From assembly GCA_015056795.1 (NCBI GenBank), contig SVFO01000005.1, forward strand, positions 1 to 64,000: a stretch of DNA of 64,000 nt, written 5' to 3'. Every line of letters begins with the position of its first letter. Position 1 is the first letter of the stretch. This DNA comes from Lachnospiraceae bacterium (lineage in GTDB: Bacteria; Bacillota; Clostridia; Lachnospirales; Lachnospiraceae). A model generated the notes under the pieces. The model ran no database searches and was not told the DNA's origin. It saw only the letters and a list, made by a program, of their open reading frames with translations. The translations under genes were made by a program, and so were the position numbers. Shown here piece after piece: positions 20,122 to 28,818 of the stretch.

Positions 20122-20333
20122 GCCTTTTGCTCCACTTTTACTTTACTGCCCTGATATTCCACAATATCTCCGGCCACAATCTTTCGGCCTCTTCTGGTAT
20201 CGATTTCTCCATTGACCTTCACAAGACCATCCTGAATTACAATCTTTGCATCTACTCCAGAATCTACAAGTCCCGCCAGCTTCAAAACCTGACCCAGCTT
20301 TATAAACTCATCCTTAATCCTAACAACTTCCAT
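20118..20333 (-). CDS. yaaA: S4-domain RNA-binding protein (YaaA type)
   Basis: The 71-residue protein is essentially one S4 domain: FIKLGQVLKLAGLVDSGVDAK, VNGEIDTRRGRKI and GDIVEYQG. Its place between dnaN and recF is the standard position of this small gene in Firmicutes, where it is linked to ribosome assembly. The ribosome binding site GGGGAAG precedes the ATG. A palindromic element lies 27 bp upstream of the start. Confidence 0.93.
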   Translation of the reverse strand: MEVVRIKDEFIKLGQVLKLAGLVDSGVDAKIVIQDGLVKVNGEIDTRRGRKIVAGDIVEYQGSKVKVEQKA

Positions 20334-20359
20334 ATACTTCCCCTTAGAAATATGCAGAA

Positions 20360-20433
20360 CTCGGGGCTTTGGACTTTATGGTCTTTTCACTAACCATTTA
20401 ACCTGAAAAGACCATAAAGTCCATCCCCTCGAA
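20360..20433. repeat. CTCGGGG/CCCCTCGA palindromic element A
   Basis: The conserved ends AACTCGGGG and CCCCTCGAAGT enclose a perfect 18-bp stem, GGACTTTATGGTCTTTTC (20371-20388) with its complement at 20405-20422, and a 16-nt loop. There is no T-run after the stem, so it is not an ordinary terminator. It lies between dnaN and the S4 gene in their shared 394-bp gap. Confidence 0.85.
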
Positions 20434-20544
20434 GTATTATACAATCTACAATCTAAATTTCTAAAATAATAAATTATACTTTAAATCGTATATTTATCTA
20501 TGTTATCTATGATTTTCTATAGAATTTCTACGGCTTTTCCATAC

Positions 20545-20723
20545 CTCGAGGGGTCGATTTAATCATATCTCTACGGCATGTGTTCCAGCCGTCAGTACTT
20601 AGTTGGCGTATGCTGTCGGAGCCGTCACAACGTGACAGTTTCGATCAGTGACAACTTAGTACTGATACGGCGAACCCATAGCGCGAGCGTGCCGTAGAGA
20701 TACGATTAAATACAGACCCCGAG
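20545..20723. repeat. CTCGGGG/CCCCTCGAG palindromic element D, large form (minus orientation)
   Basis: Bounded by CTCGAGGGG (20545) and CCCCGAG (to 20723), this 179-bp copy is in the opposite orientation to A. The outer arms ATTTAATC(A)TATCTCTACGGCA and TGCCGTAGAGATA(C)GATTAAAT pair with one mismatch. Inside, CAGTACTTAGTTG pairs with CAACTTAGTACTG (one mismatch) and a GTCAC-AAC-GTGAC hairpin is nested. It ends 4 bp from the dnaN stop codon. Confidence 0.8.
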
Positions 20724-20727
20724 TTTA

Positions 20728-21837
20728 TCAGGAAACCGTCGTAAAGTTTACAGGAAGAACAAGATAAATATACGACTCCTCCTCGTTCTTGATAAAACAA
20801 GGTGCCTTAGAGTTCACCATATACAGATCCACTTCCTCGTCATCAATGACTCTCAAAGCATCAATTAAGAACTTCGGGTTAAATCCAATCAATAAATCCT
20901 TACCCTGCTTCTCAACGTCAATTTCTTCATTCATGCTGCCGAGGGTAGAATTAATTTTCAGCTCAATAAATCCATCCGTAATGTTGATAATGATGGGCTT
21001 TTTGTCTCCCTCTTTCACAAGAAGGGTAGCTCTGTCGATACAGTTAAGCAGCTCCTTCTTATTGACTCTTACCTTGGTCTCATAATCGCTGGAAAGCATC
21101 TGCTCTACCTTGAAATACTCTCCCTCGATCAATCTGGAAACAACTAAGGTATCATCAAACTCAAATAAAATATGATTATTCGTGAACGAAATGACAACAT
21201 CCTTGTCTGCATCTCCAGGAATAATCTTTGAAATTTCATTTAAGGTTTTTCCAGGAACAATCAGACGAGCAGGTTCATAATGATCCTTAAGCTCAATTTT
21301 ACGAATGGAAATTCTATGGCCATCCAAAGATACTACCTTTAATTCCTTTCCATTGATGTCAAAGAGCTCACCAGTCATCAGCTTATTATTTTCATTGTCA
21401 GAGATGGAGAAGATCGTCTGACGGATGACTTCCTTTAGCGTAAACTGGCTGATCAATACCTGATTATTCTTCTCAACGATGGGAAGATAAGAAAAATCTT
21501 CTCCTGATTTTCCAATGATGGTAAAATTCGCTTTCTCACATTTAATCAAGGTTTTAAAGGATCCATCAGATTCAATGGTAACGTCACTGTCAGGAAGCTT
21601 TCTAATAATGTCTAAGAACATTTTTGCATCCAGGGCAATGATACCCTTTTCAATAATGTCACCTTCAATCACGGTTTCCATGCCAAGCTCCATGTCATTG
21701 GCGGTTAACTTTATATTATTTTTTGTAGCATCTACAAGAATACATTCAAGAATGGACATCGTCGTCTTATTAGGAACGGCTTTCGATACAATCTGTAATC
21801 CCGATAAAAGATTTGATTTTGAGCAAATAAATTTCAT
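20728..21837 (-). CDS. dnaN: DNA polymerase III beta subunit (sliding clamp)
   Basis: The protein starts MKFICSKSNLLSGLQIVSKAVP, the standard N-terminus of DnaN, continues with ANDMELGMETVIEGDI and ends in the clamp-typical MVNSKAPCFIKNEEESYIYLVLPV segment. It forms the ring that tethers the replicative polymerase. An ATG at 21846 (adding MHV) is also possible: AAGGGAG is 11 nt from the 21837 ATG but only about 2-5 nt from the 21846 ATG. It lies downstream of dnaA on the same strand with DnaA boxes between them. Confidence 0.96.
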   Translation of the reverse strand: MKFICSKSNLLSGLQIVSKAVPNKTTMSILECILVDATKNNIKLTANDMELGMETVIEGDIIEKGIIALDAKMFLDIIRKLPDSDVTIESDGSFKTLIKCEKANFTIIGKSGEDFSYLPIVEKNNQVLISQFTLKEVIRQTIFSISDNENNKLMTGELFDINGKELKVVSLDGHRISIRKIELKDHYEPARLIVPGKTLNEISKIIPGDADKDVVISFTNNHILFEFDDTLVVSRLIEGEYFKVEQMLSSDYETKVRVNKKELLNCIDRATLLVKEGDKKPIIINITDGFIELKINSTLGSMNEEIDVEKQGKDLLIGFNPKFLIDALRVIDDEEVDLYMVNSKAPCFIKNEEESYIYLVLPVNFTTVS

Positions 21838-22019
21838 AACGTGCATATCTCCCTTCAGCATGTATTGTACCAGTCTGTGACCCCTATAAATAATAAATAA
21901 AAAAGAAAGATCGTATTCTTCTTAGTAATAGGAGTTGATATGTGCAAAACCACTCTTATTATACCATTTTTAAGGGAAAAATGGAATGAAAAACTAGTGA
22001 ATAATTTCGGAAAAAGTCA

Positions 22020-22110
22020 TTATTTTTCAAAAGTTATTCACAGCCCTTTTGAAACCTAAAATTCATGAAAAAAAGTTATCAACAGGCTTCCACATCCTGT
22101 TCCATTTCTT
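22020..22110. other. oriC, dnaA-dnaN intergenic part with DnaA boxes
   Basis: Two DnaA-box-like nonamers lie in the dnaA-dnaN gap: TTATTCACA at 22034-22042 and TTATCAACA at 22076-22084, in AT-rich DNA. With the main cluster upstream of dnaA this gives the bipartite origin arrangement typical of Firmicutes. The rest of 21862-22117 is AT-rich and holds no gene. Confidence 0.75.
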
Positions 22111-22117
22111 TCCACGT

Positions 22118-23497
22118 TTAGGATGGGTTTATCTTCTTTTCAATGACCTCTATCTTATTCTTCAGATCCTTATTTGTCTCTATCTCAGACTCAATCTTAG
22201 AGCATCCGTGGATGATGGTGGTATGATCCTTTTTATTAAGAAGCTTTGCAATATTTGTATATGAAGTATCTGTCAGTTTTCTGCAAAGATACATAATAAT
22301 CTGTCTGGGCATAACAAACTCTGCATTTCTCTTTTTCGAGGTAATATCCTCTGATTTTACGCCAAAATGCTCAGAAACCACGTCAATGATCAGGGTTGGA
22401 GTGATTTCACTTGTTTTATTAGGATCAATCATATCCTTTAAGGCCTCTTCCGCAACGGCCAGAGTGATGTCCTGATCGAGCTTATTGAGCTTTGCAAAGG
22501 CAACGATCTTATTAAATGCACCCTCCAGCTCACGAATGTTGGACTTAATGTTGTTTGCAATGTATTGAATGACTTCCTCAGAAATCTTTTTATCACAGGA
22601 TTCTGCATTTTTACGAAGAATGGCAACCTTTGTCTCATAATCAGGTGGCTGAATGTCAGCGGTTAAGCCCCATTCGAATCTGGAACGGAAGCGCTCATCA
22701 AGGGCACTCATTTGCTTTGGAGGCTTATCTGAGGAAAGAATAATTTGCTTTCCCGTAGCATGAAGAACGTTAAAGGTATTGAAAAATTCCTCCTGCGTAC
22801 TTTCCTTACCTATAATAAACTGAACGTCATCGACCATCAAAACGTCAACGGTTCTATATTTTTCACGAAGCTTTGTCATGGATGCAGCATTACCACTACG
22901 AATGGATTCAATCACTTCATTCGTAAATTCCTCACTAGTAACATAGAGAACCTTCATATTAGGATGGTTGTCCAAAATCATGTGACCAATGGAATGCATT
23001 AAGTGTGTTTTTCCAAGTCCAGGACCACCGTAGAGATACAAAGGGTTGTAGGTAATCACAGGATAAGATTCTGCAACGGCCAAGGAAGAAGCGTGCGCAA
23101 ACTTATTGTTGCTACCAACGACAAAGGTATCAAAACGATATCTGGGAATTAGATTCGCATTTTCATGATTAATGTTATTTGTCATGGCATGGTCAGTACT
23201 CTTTTCCGTAGCTCCAGCGTTAAGATTGGAATTCTGACTGTTTTCCAATAAGAAATTTACTTCATAATTATGATCAAACATCTCCGTGATCGTTACTTTA
23301 AAGAAGTTCGTAAACTTCTTTGAGATGTAATCCAGGGCACTTGCCTGATCGGAAGGAATCAAAATATTCACCACGTCATTTGTCACGTCGTGGAATTTCA
23401 GGGATTCAATCCATGTATGATAAGAAATGTCAGAGAGATTATATTCCCTTCTGACAGTCTCTTTGATTTCATTCCAGTTTTCTTTCATAATTTTCAT
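22118..23497 (-). CDS. dnaA: Chromosomal replication initiator DnaA
   Basis: The 459-residue protein has an N-terminal helicase-loading domain, a poorly conserved linker, AAA+ motifs (Walker A GGPGLGKTHL, Walker B VLMVDDVQFI) and the C-terminal DnaA-box-binding helix-turn-helix with the signature KKDHTTIIHGCSKI. It opens oriC on both sides of itself. The start may be the ATG at 23497, behind TTTAGG, or the next one three codons on. Confidence 0.97.
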   Translation of the reverse strand: MKIMKENWNEIKETVRREYNLSDISYHTWIESLKFHDVTNDVVNILIPSDQASALDYISKKFTNFFKVTITEMFDHNYEVNFLLENSQNSNLNAGATEKSTDHAMTNNINHENANLIPRYRFDTFVVGSNNKFAHASSLAVAESYPVITYNPLYLYGGPGLGKTHLMHSIGHMILDNHPNMKVLYVTSEEFTNEVIESIRSGNAASMTKLREKYRTVDVLMVDDVQFIIGKESTQEEFFNTFNVLHATGKQIILSSDKPPKQMSALDERFRSRFEWGLTADIQPPDYETKVAILRKNAESCDKKISEEVIQYIANNIKSNIRELEGAFNKIVAFAKLNKLDQDITLAVAEEALKDMIDPNKTSEITPTLIIDVVSEHFGVKSEDITSKKRNAEFVMPRQIIMYLCRKLTDTSYTNIAKLLNKKDHTTIIHGCSKIESEIETNKDLKNKIEVIEKKINPS

Positions 23498-24048
23498 AAA
23501 AAAGTACCTAAACCTTCCCCATCAAAATGTCCAGATTTGGTGTCTAAAACCGAAAAAGCCATATAACCCGACACTAAACCATCGTACTAATTCTATAATA
23601 AATTAGAAAAATTTTCAAATGGTAGTTATGAACGTATTTTAACCATTTTCGCTAAAAAGTTATCCACATCATGTTGATAATTATGTTTATAAATTGGGTA
23701 TTTTAATGGACATGTGGATATTTTTGAGAATAGGTGGATAAGTTATGCCATCTTCTTCTCCTCTGTTTTGACAGCATTTTCTAAGAATATTCACGTTTCT
23801 TTTCACAAATTTATGACAGATAAAACACAGATATCCACATAAAGTGAATAATGTGTGGATATCTTGTATCTTATTTTTTTATGTGTATATGTATGTGGAT
23901 AAGTGTATAAAAGAAAATTCTAAAATTTTGCGATTTCTAAATTTTCTTTATTTTTAGGGATTTTTATAAATTTTTTCTTGACACAGACCTTTATTTTTTA
24001 TACAATCAATATGCTATTTTCCTGTAAAAGTAAAGGAGGTGCCTGACC
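23498..24048. other. oriC, main DnaA box cluster upstream of dnaA
   Basis: The 551-bp gap between divergent dnaA and rpmH has DnaA boxes at 23660 (TTATCCACA), 23672 (TGTTGATAA), 23713 (TGTGGATAT), 23733 (GGTGGATAA), 23831 (ATATCCACA), 23854 (TGTGGATAT) and 23894 (TGTGGATAA). From about 23900 to 23980 the DNA is extremely AT-rich (runs such as TTTTTATAAATTTTTT), a candidate unwinding region. Strand polarity of genes switches here, supporting it as the origin. Confidence 0.9.
23978..24006 (+). promoter_or_regulatory. rpmH promoter
   Basis: TTGACA (23978-23983) and TACAAT (24001-24006) are spaced by 17 bp, 42 bp before the rpmH start codon. Confidence 0.85.
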
Positions 24049-24183
24049 ATGAAGATGACATATCAGCCTAAAAAGCGTTCACATGCCAGAGTACATGGCT
24101 TTAGAGCTAGAATGAGTACTGCCGGCGGAAGAAAAGTATTAGCAGCAAGACGCGCAAAGGGAAGAAAAAAGCTTTCCGCTTAA
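24049..24183 (+). CDS. rpmH: Ribosomal protein bL34
   Basis: The 44-residue, very basic protein reads [20 protein letters not shown] and continues [20 protein letters not shown], the invariant L34 sequence. A full AAAGGAGGT ribosome binding site precedes the ATG. It is the first gene of the rightward replichore and directly abuts oriC, followed by rnpA as in nearly all bacteria. Confidence 0.98.
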   Translation: MKMTYQPKKRSHARVHGFRARMSTAGGRKVLAARRAKGRKKLSA

Positions 24184-24201
24184 AAGATATAAACTGCTAT
24201 G

Positions 24202-24226
24202 GGTCACAGAAATGTGACCTTTTTTT
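24202..24226 (+). terminator. Terminator between rpmH and rnpA
   Basis: The hairpin GGTCACA-GAAA-TGTGACC followed by T7 lies about 20 bp after the rpmH stop. It probably terminates or attenuates rpmH transcripts, so that rpmH is expressed above rnpA. Confidence 0.9.
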
Positions 24227-24265
24227 CTCTAAAATTTAAGAAGAAATTATTTTAAGGTTTTAATT

Positions 24266-24613
24266 ATGAAATTTTCGGAATCCTTAAAGAAAAATCATCA
24301 ATTCCAATTCGTTTACAAGAATGGCAAATCGTATGCCAACAAATATTTTGTAATGATAATAAAGGAAAATGGCCTTGAGAAAAACAGAATTGGAATCAGC
24401 GTGAGTAAGAAAGTGGGAAACAGTGTGGTAAGACATCGCATTGCCAGACTGGTTCGAGAAAGCTATCGGTTACATGAGAGCGTATTCAATAGTGGTTTGG
24501 ATATTGTAATCGTTGCAAGAAGCTCTGCTGCAGAGGCAAGTTATTTTGACGTGGAAAGCGCCCTGCTCCATCTTGCAAAGCTCCATAAGATCATAAAAGT
24601 TTATCTATATTAA
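24266..24613 (+). CDS. rnpA: Ribonuclease P protein component
   Basis: The 115-residue basic protein starts MKFSESLKKNHQFQFVYKNGKS and contains the RNase P signature region KNRIGISVSKKVGNSVVRHRIARLVRESYR (shown here as two overlapping motifs: GISVSKKVGN and RHRIARLVRES). It helps the RNA subunit mature tRNA 5' ends. AAGG lies about 9 nt before the ATG. yidD follows after 9 bp. Confidence 0.96.
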   Translation: MKFSESLKKNHQFQFVYKNGKSYANKYFVMIIKENGLEKNRIGISVSKKVGNSVVRHRIARLVRESYRLHESVFNSGLDIVIVARSSAAEASYFDVESALLHLAKLHKIIKVYLY

Positions 24614-24622
24614 AACTTGTTT

Positions 24623-24889
24623 ATGAAAAAAATTTTAATCGCTATCATAAGATTATATCAAAAATATCTATCTCCAATGAAAAGAACAAAATGCCCTTAC
24701 GTTCCAAGCTGCTCTTGTTATGGATTAGAAGCTGTTGAAAAACATGGAGCACTGAAAGGAGGGCTTTTGGCGTTTTGGAGAATTTTAAGATGTAATCCTT
24801 TTTCAAAAGGAGGATATGATCCAGTTCCGGATGATTTAAGAGAAATGAGTTTTGTGAAAATGAAATTTATTTCTAATAGGAAGAAATAG
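24623..24889 (+). CDS. yidD: YidD membrane-protein insertion efficiency factor
   Basis: The 88-residue protein has an amphipathic basic N-terminus ([17 protein letters not shown]), the Cys-containing core [19 protein letters not shown] and the C-terminal [14 protein letters not shown], all typical of YidD. It sits between rnpA and yidC as usual and assists insertion by YidC. A TTG two codons upstream (24617) is an alternative start; no clear Shine-Dalgarno is seen, which fits coupling to rnpA. Confidence 0.94.
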   Translation: MKKILIAIIRLYQKYLSPMKRTKCPYVPSCSCYGLEAVEKHGALKGGLLAFWRILRCNPFSKGGYDPVPDDLREMSFVKMKFISNRKK

Positions 24890-24906
24890 CGATGCCAGGA
24901 GGATAA

Positions 24907-26232
24907 ATGGAAGTAATTGTCTTTACACAAAATTCTACCTTCATCATTGGTTGGGTGTCAAAATTGCTTGGCTTGATCATGGAAGGGATCTTTTCTGTGC
25001 TTGACCTGATTGGACTTCCAAACATTGGTCTAGCAATCATTCTCTTCACGGTCGTTGTCAACCTGCTGATGTTGCCCCTGACCATTAAGCAACAAAAGTT
25101 TTCGAAGCTATCCGCAAAAATGCAGCCGGAAATACAGGCTATTCAAAGCAAATATAAGAATAAAAAGGATACGGATTCCCAGATGGCTATGAACCAAGAG
25201 GTTCAGATGGTTTATGCAAAATATGGCGTATCTCCCACAGGCAGCTGTATGTATTTATTGATTCAGATGCCAATTATTTTTGCTTTATACCGCGTCATTT
25301 ACAGCATTCCCGCTTATGTTACAAAGATTGGAAATACCTTTGGAGTTCTTGCAGAAAAAATTATCTCAACGGACAATGCGGAATTTCTAAAAAACAGTGA
25401 CGTAAGCTCCATTGCCAACACAGTTGCTCAGTTTTCAAAAAATATGAGCGCCGATATGACAAAGGGTGTCATTGACGTATTAAACAGACTCTCTTCCGCT
25501 GACATTGCAACCATCGCGGATCATTACAATTTGAATCATCTCACTTATAACGGAAGTTTAATTCTGGGAAAAGGCGGATTGATTGAGACCTATAATAATT
25601 TTCTGGGATTAAACATTGGAAATGCTCCGAGCAGTATTGTTAAGGAAGCCTGGGCAGCAGGTTCCTATGGACTTCTCATTGGTGCCATCATGATTCCTCT
25701 TCTCTCCGCTCTGACGCAGTTTATCAGTGTGAAGCTGATGCCTCAGCAGCCTAAGAGCGGTAACGAGCAGGCGGATTCCATGGCAGAGTCCATGAAGATG
25801 ATGAATATGTTTATGCCGCTGATGTCCGCATGGTTTTGTTACTCCTTTGCAGCCGGCATGGGCCTCTACTGGATCGCAGGTAACGTTGTTCGTACCATCC
25901 AGCAGGTAATCATCAATAAGCACATTGATAAAATGGATTTTGAAGAAATTATCAGTCAAAATAAGGAAAAGAGCGCTAAGAAATTAGAAAAAATGAAGCT
26001 GCAGCAGGAGCGCCTTAACGCTTATGCACAGATGAATACCAAAAATATTCAAACGCAGCAGCCAAGAAAAACCATGCAGAATAAGGCTAATGTTGGTTCT
26101 TCTATTTCTGAAAAGGAAAAGGACGATGCAATGGCAAATGCAGCAAGTTCCGAAACAAAGACAAAGTCTGGTTCCGGAAGCATGTTTGCAAAGGCTGGCA
26201 TGGTAAAGCAATACAATGACAAAAACAAGTAA
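24907..26232 (+). CDS. yidC: Membrane protein insertase YidC/Oxa1 family
   Basis: The 441-residue membrane protein has an insertase core: first helix NIGLAIILFTVVVNLLMLPLT, the coiled hairpin KLSAKMQPEIQAIQSKYK, then GSCMYLLIQMPIIFALYRVI and later MPLMSAWFCYSFAAGMGLYW. Between the second and third core helices is a longer extracytoplasmic loop (about 150-240). The C-terminal tail is long, charged and Gln/Lys-rich. GGAGG precedes the ATG. Confidence 0.95.
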   Translation: MEVIVFTQNSTFIIGWVSKLLGLIMEGIFSVLDLIGLPNIGLAIILFTVVVNLLMLPLTIKQQKFSKLSAKMQPEIQAIQSKYKNKKDTDSQMAMNQEVQMVYAKYGVSPTGSCMYLLIQMPIIFALYRVIYSIPAYVTKIGNTFGVLAEKIISTDNAEFLKNSDVSSIANTVAQFSKNMSADMTKGVIDVLNRLSSADIATIADHYNLNHLTYNGSLILGKGGLIETYNNFLGLNIGNAPSSIVKEAWAAGSYGLLIGAIMIPLLSALTQFISVKLMPQQPKSGNEQADSMAESMKMMNMFMPLMSAWFCYSFAAGMGLYWIAGNVVRTIQQVIINKHIDKMDFEEIISQNKEKSAKKLEKMKLQQERLNAYAQMNTKNIQTQQPRKTMQNKANVGSSISEKEKDDAMANAASSETKTKSGSGSMFAKAGMVKQYNDKNK

Positions 26233-26262
26233 ATACCAGTGAATCATTGGAGGATTAGTAAA

Positions 26263-26949
26263 ATGGAATATAAAGAGTTTACTGCAAAGACAGTTAGCGA
26301 AGCCATTACGGATGCCTGTCAGGAATTTGGAGTTACCAGCGATCGCCTTGTATATGAAGTCATTGAGAAAGAATCTGCAGGATTTCTGGGCATCGGTTCC
26401 AAGCCGGCTACCATCAAGGCTGCCATTAAGGTGGAAGAAGAAGTAAAGGCCACCGAAGCTCCGAAAAAGGAAAAGGAATCTTCCGTACCTTCCGCATCCT
26501 TTGAAGAAATTGCTAAGACCTTTTTGAGAGACGTATTTGAGGCAATGAAGATGGAGGTTGCCATCGTTGCAAAGTTCAATGAGGAAGAAAGAAATCTTGA
26601 TATTGAGCTGAGCGGTGATGACATGGGAATGCTGATCGGTAAGAGAGGCGCTACCCTGGATTCCCTTCAGTATTTGGTATCCCTTGTTGTCAACAAGAGC
26701 ACGGATGATTATGTTCGCGTAAAGGTTGATACGGAAAATTACCGTGAGAGAAGAAAGGAAACCCTGGAAAACCTTGCTAAGAACATTGCTTACAAGGTAA
26801 AGAGAACGAAGCGTCCTGTTTCCTTAGAGCCCATGAACCCCTATGAAAGAAGAATCATTCACTCCGCTCTTCAGAATGACAAATATGTTACGACCCACAG
26901 CGAAGGGGAAGATCCTTTCAGACATGTAATTGTTTCTCTAAAAAAATAA
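26263..26949 (+). CDS. jag: RNA-binding protein Jag/KhpB
   Basis: The 228-residue protein has an N-terminal Jag_N domain (about 1-52, YEVIEKESAGFLGIGSKPA), a Glu/Lys-rich linker, a KH domain with the GMLIGKRGATLDSLQYLV loop, and a C-terminal R3H domain (PMNPYERRIIHSAL, SEGEDPFRHV). It acts with KhpA on small RNAs and cell division. The ATG at 26263 is used because GGAGG lies just upstream. A palindromic element begins 18 bp after the stop. Confidence 0.95.
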   Translation: MEYKEFTAKTVSEAITDACQEFGVTSDRLVYEVIEKESAGFLGIGSKPATIKAAIKVEEEVKATEAPKKEKESSVPSASFEEIAKTFLRDVFEAMKMEVAIVAKFNEEERNLDIELSGDDMGMLIGKRGATLDSLQYLVSLVVNKSTDDYVRVKVDTENYRERRKETLENLAKNIAYKVKRTKRPVSLEPMNPYERRIIHSALQNDKYVTTHSEGEDPFRHVIVSLKK

Positions 26950-26967
26950 TAGGTATATTATGGAAAG

Positions 26968-27044
26968 ACTCGGGGCTTGGTTTGGATCATCTTTCTAGTA
27001 ACCTTGAAACCTAGAAAGATAATCCAAACCATCCCCTCGAGACT
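26968..27044. repeat. CTCGGGG/CCCCTCGAG palindromic element B
   Basis: The ends ACTCGGGG (26968-26975) and CCCCTCGAG (27033-27041) enclose the arms GGTTTGGATCATCTTTCTAG (26979-26998) and CTAGAAAGATAATCCAAACC (27011-27030), 20 bp with a single mismatch, and a 12-nt loop. There is no T-run. It lies in the 303-bp gap between jag and mnmE; the remainder of that gap is AT-rich and holds nothing else I can name. Confidence 0.85.
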
Positions 27045-27252
27045 ATCACAAGATTTAATAATGTAATATGATTTCATTTCTAAGATATATGATATTTTTT
27101 TAGGAAAAAGTTGGTTGTTTATTGGTTTGTAAAAATACAATGTAGCTATAATAAATTGCATGTTACGTGAAAACATGGAAAACCAAGCGTTACTTAGCAT
27201 CACGAAGTATGAAAAGTGACAATTGGTTTTTCTTGCATTGGAGGGTTATTTT

Positions 27253-28680
27253 ATGGAGATGTTGAATGACACGATTGCTGCCATTGCTACTGCCCTCTCC
27301 GATTCCGGTATTGGAATTGTTCGAATCAGCGGTAATCAGGCCTTGGAAATCGCTGATTCGATTCTTCGAACAAAAAGTGGAAAAAAATTTATTCACACTG
27401 CAAAGAGCCATACGATTCATTATGGATTTGTTGTAGAAAACAAGGTTGAACCGGAATCAATGAAGATCATTGACGAAGTGATGGTTTCTGTTTTTCATGC
27501 TCCAAAGAGTTATACAAAGGAAGACGTTGTGGAAATCAATTGTCACGGCGGCGTGCTTGTGACAAAAAAGGTGTTGGAGCTAGTACTTCATGCAGGTGCC
27601 AGATTGGCTCAGCCAGGAGAATTTACGAAAAGAGCCTTTTTCAATGGAAGAATTGATCTTGCTGAAGCGGAGGCCGTGATGGATCTGATTCATTCCAAAA
27701 ATGAATTGGCGTTAAAGGCCTCCACGGCACAGCTTCGCGGAGATCTCTCTGATAAAATTCGATCCATGCGGGAAGAAATTCTCTATGAAATTGCTTTTAT
27801 TGAATCTGCGCTGGATGATCCTGAACATATCAGTTTAGATGGTTATCAGGACAGGTTAAAGGAAAAATGTAATCAATTGATTGATGAGGTACAGAAACTT
27901 TTAGATACTGCGGATCATGGTAAGATGATCAAGGAAGGTATTTCTACGGTCATTCTTGGAAAGCCCAATGCAGGAAAGTCTTCTCTCTTAAATATGATTC
28001 TTGGTCAGGAACGTGCGATTGTCACGGATATTGCCGGTACGACAAGAGACGCCCTAGAGGAATATGTTAATCTTCGAGGAATTCATCTGAATGTCATTGA
28101 TACCGCTGGAATTCGTGACACAGAGGACATTGTTGAAAAAATTGGCGTTGAAAAGGCAAGAAAATATGCCACGGACGCAGATTTGATCTTATATGTGGTG
28201 GATACCTCCGTGGAATTGGATGAAAATGACAGGGAGATCCTTTCCATGATTGGTGACAAAAAGACCATCTTTTTGCTCAATAAATCAGATCTAGAGCAGA
28301 AGGTCAGTGAAAATGAAATTTATGCTTTATTAAGTAAATTAGGTTTCCAACATAAAGAAACATATTCCATGATCTCCACTTCCGCTGCTTTTGGAAAGGG
28401 CCTGGAGGAATTGGAAGCTGAAATTGAAAAGCTTTTCTTCCATGGTGACATCAAGCAAAATGATCAAATTATGATTACGAATCTCAGGCATAAGGAAGAG
28501 CTTGGAAACGTGAAGAGTTCTCTCCTGCTTGTAAAGCAAAGTCTGGAGGATGGCATGCCAGAGGACTTCTATTCCATTGATCTCATGCAGGCCTACGCTT
28601 CCCTTGGCAACATTCTTGGGGAAGAAGTCGGTGATGATCTTGTGGAGGAAATCTTCTCAAAGTTTTGTATGGGAAAATAA
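27253..28680 (+). CDS. mnmE: tRNA modification GTPase MnmE
   Basis: The 475-residue protein begins MEMLNDTIAAIATALSDSGI, has the tetrahydrofolate-binding N-domain, the helical domain, an inserted G domain (G1 LGKPNAGKSSLLN, G3 DTAGIRDT, G4 LNKSDL) and ends FCMGK, the invariant CxGK tail. With MnmG it installs the cmnm5 group on wobble U34. I start at 27253, behind GGAGGG, not at an upstream in-frame codon. Confidence 0.96.
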   Translation: MEMLNDTIAAIATALSDSGIGIVRISGNQALEIADSILRTKSGKKFIHTAKSHTIHYGFVVENKVEPESMKIIDEVMVSVFHAPKSYTKEDVVEINCHGGVLVTKKVLELVLHAGARLAQPGEFTKRAFFNGRIDLAEAEAVMDLIHSKNELALKASTAQLRGDLSDKIRSMREEILYEIAFIESALDDPEHISLDGYQDRLKEKCNQLIDEVQKLLDTADHGKMIKEGISTVILGKPNAGKSSLLNMILGQERAIVTDIAGTTRDALEEYVNLRGIHLNVIDTAGIRDTEDIVEKIGVEKARKYATDADLILYVVDTSVELDENDREILSMIGDKKTIFLLNKSDLEQKVSENEIYALLSKLGFQHKETYSMISTSAAFGKGLEELEAEIEKLFFHGDIKQNDQIMITNLRHKEELGNVKSSLLLVKQSLEDGMPEDFYSIDLMQAYASLGNILGEEVGDDLVEEIFSKFCMGK

Positions 28681-28818
28681 AGATTAATGAATTAGATTGA
28701 TCTGTTGATATAAGATATTAGAATAATAGGATATTGAAATCCATTGTTTTTAAATCTCAATTTTATAGTTACATATTGTTTCTATATTATTATATGGAAG
28801 ATGTTTTGAGGTAGGATC

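Noticed and set aside
20360..20723. Integron attC sites or ordinary terminators
   Set aside because: No attC core-site motifs or integrase are present, and no T-runs follow the stems.
26968..27044. Insertion sequence
   Set aside because: The elements are 75-180 bp, contain no coding frame and show no clear target-site duplication, so only a non-autonomous element remains possible.
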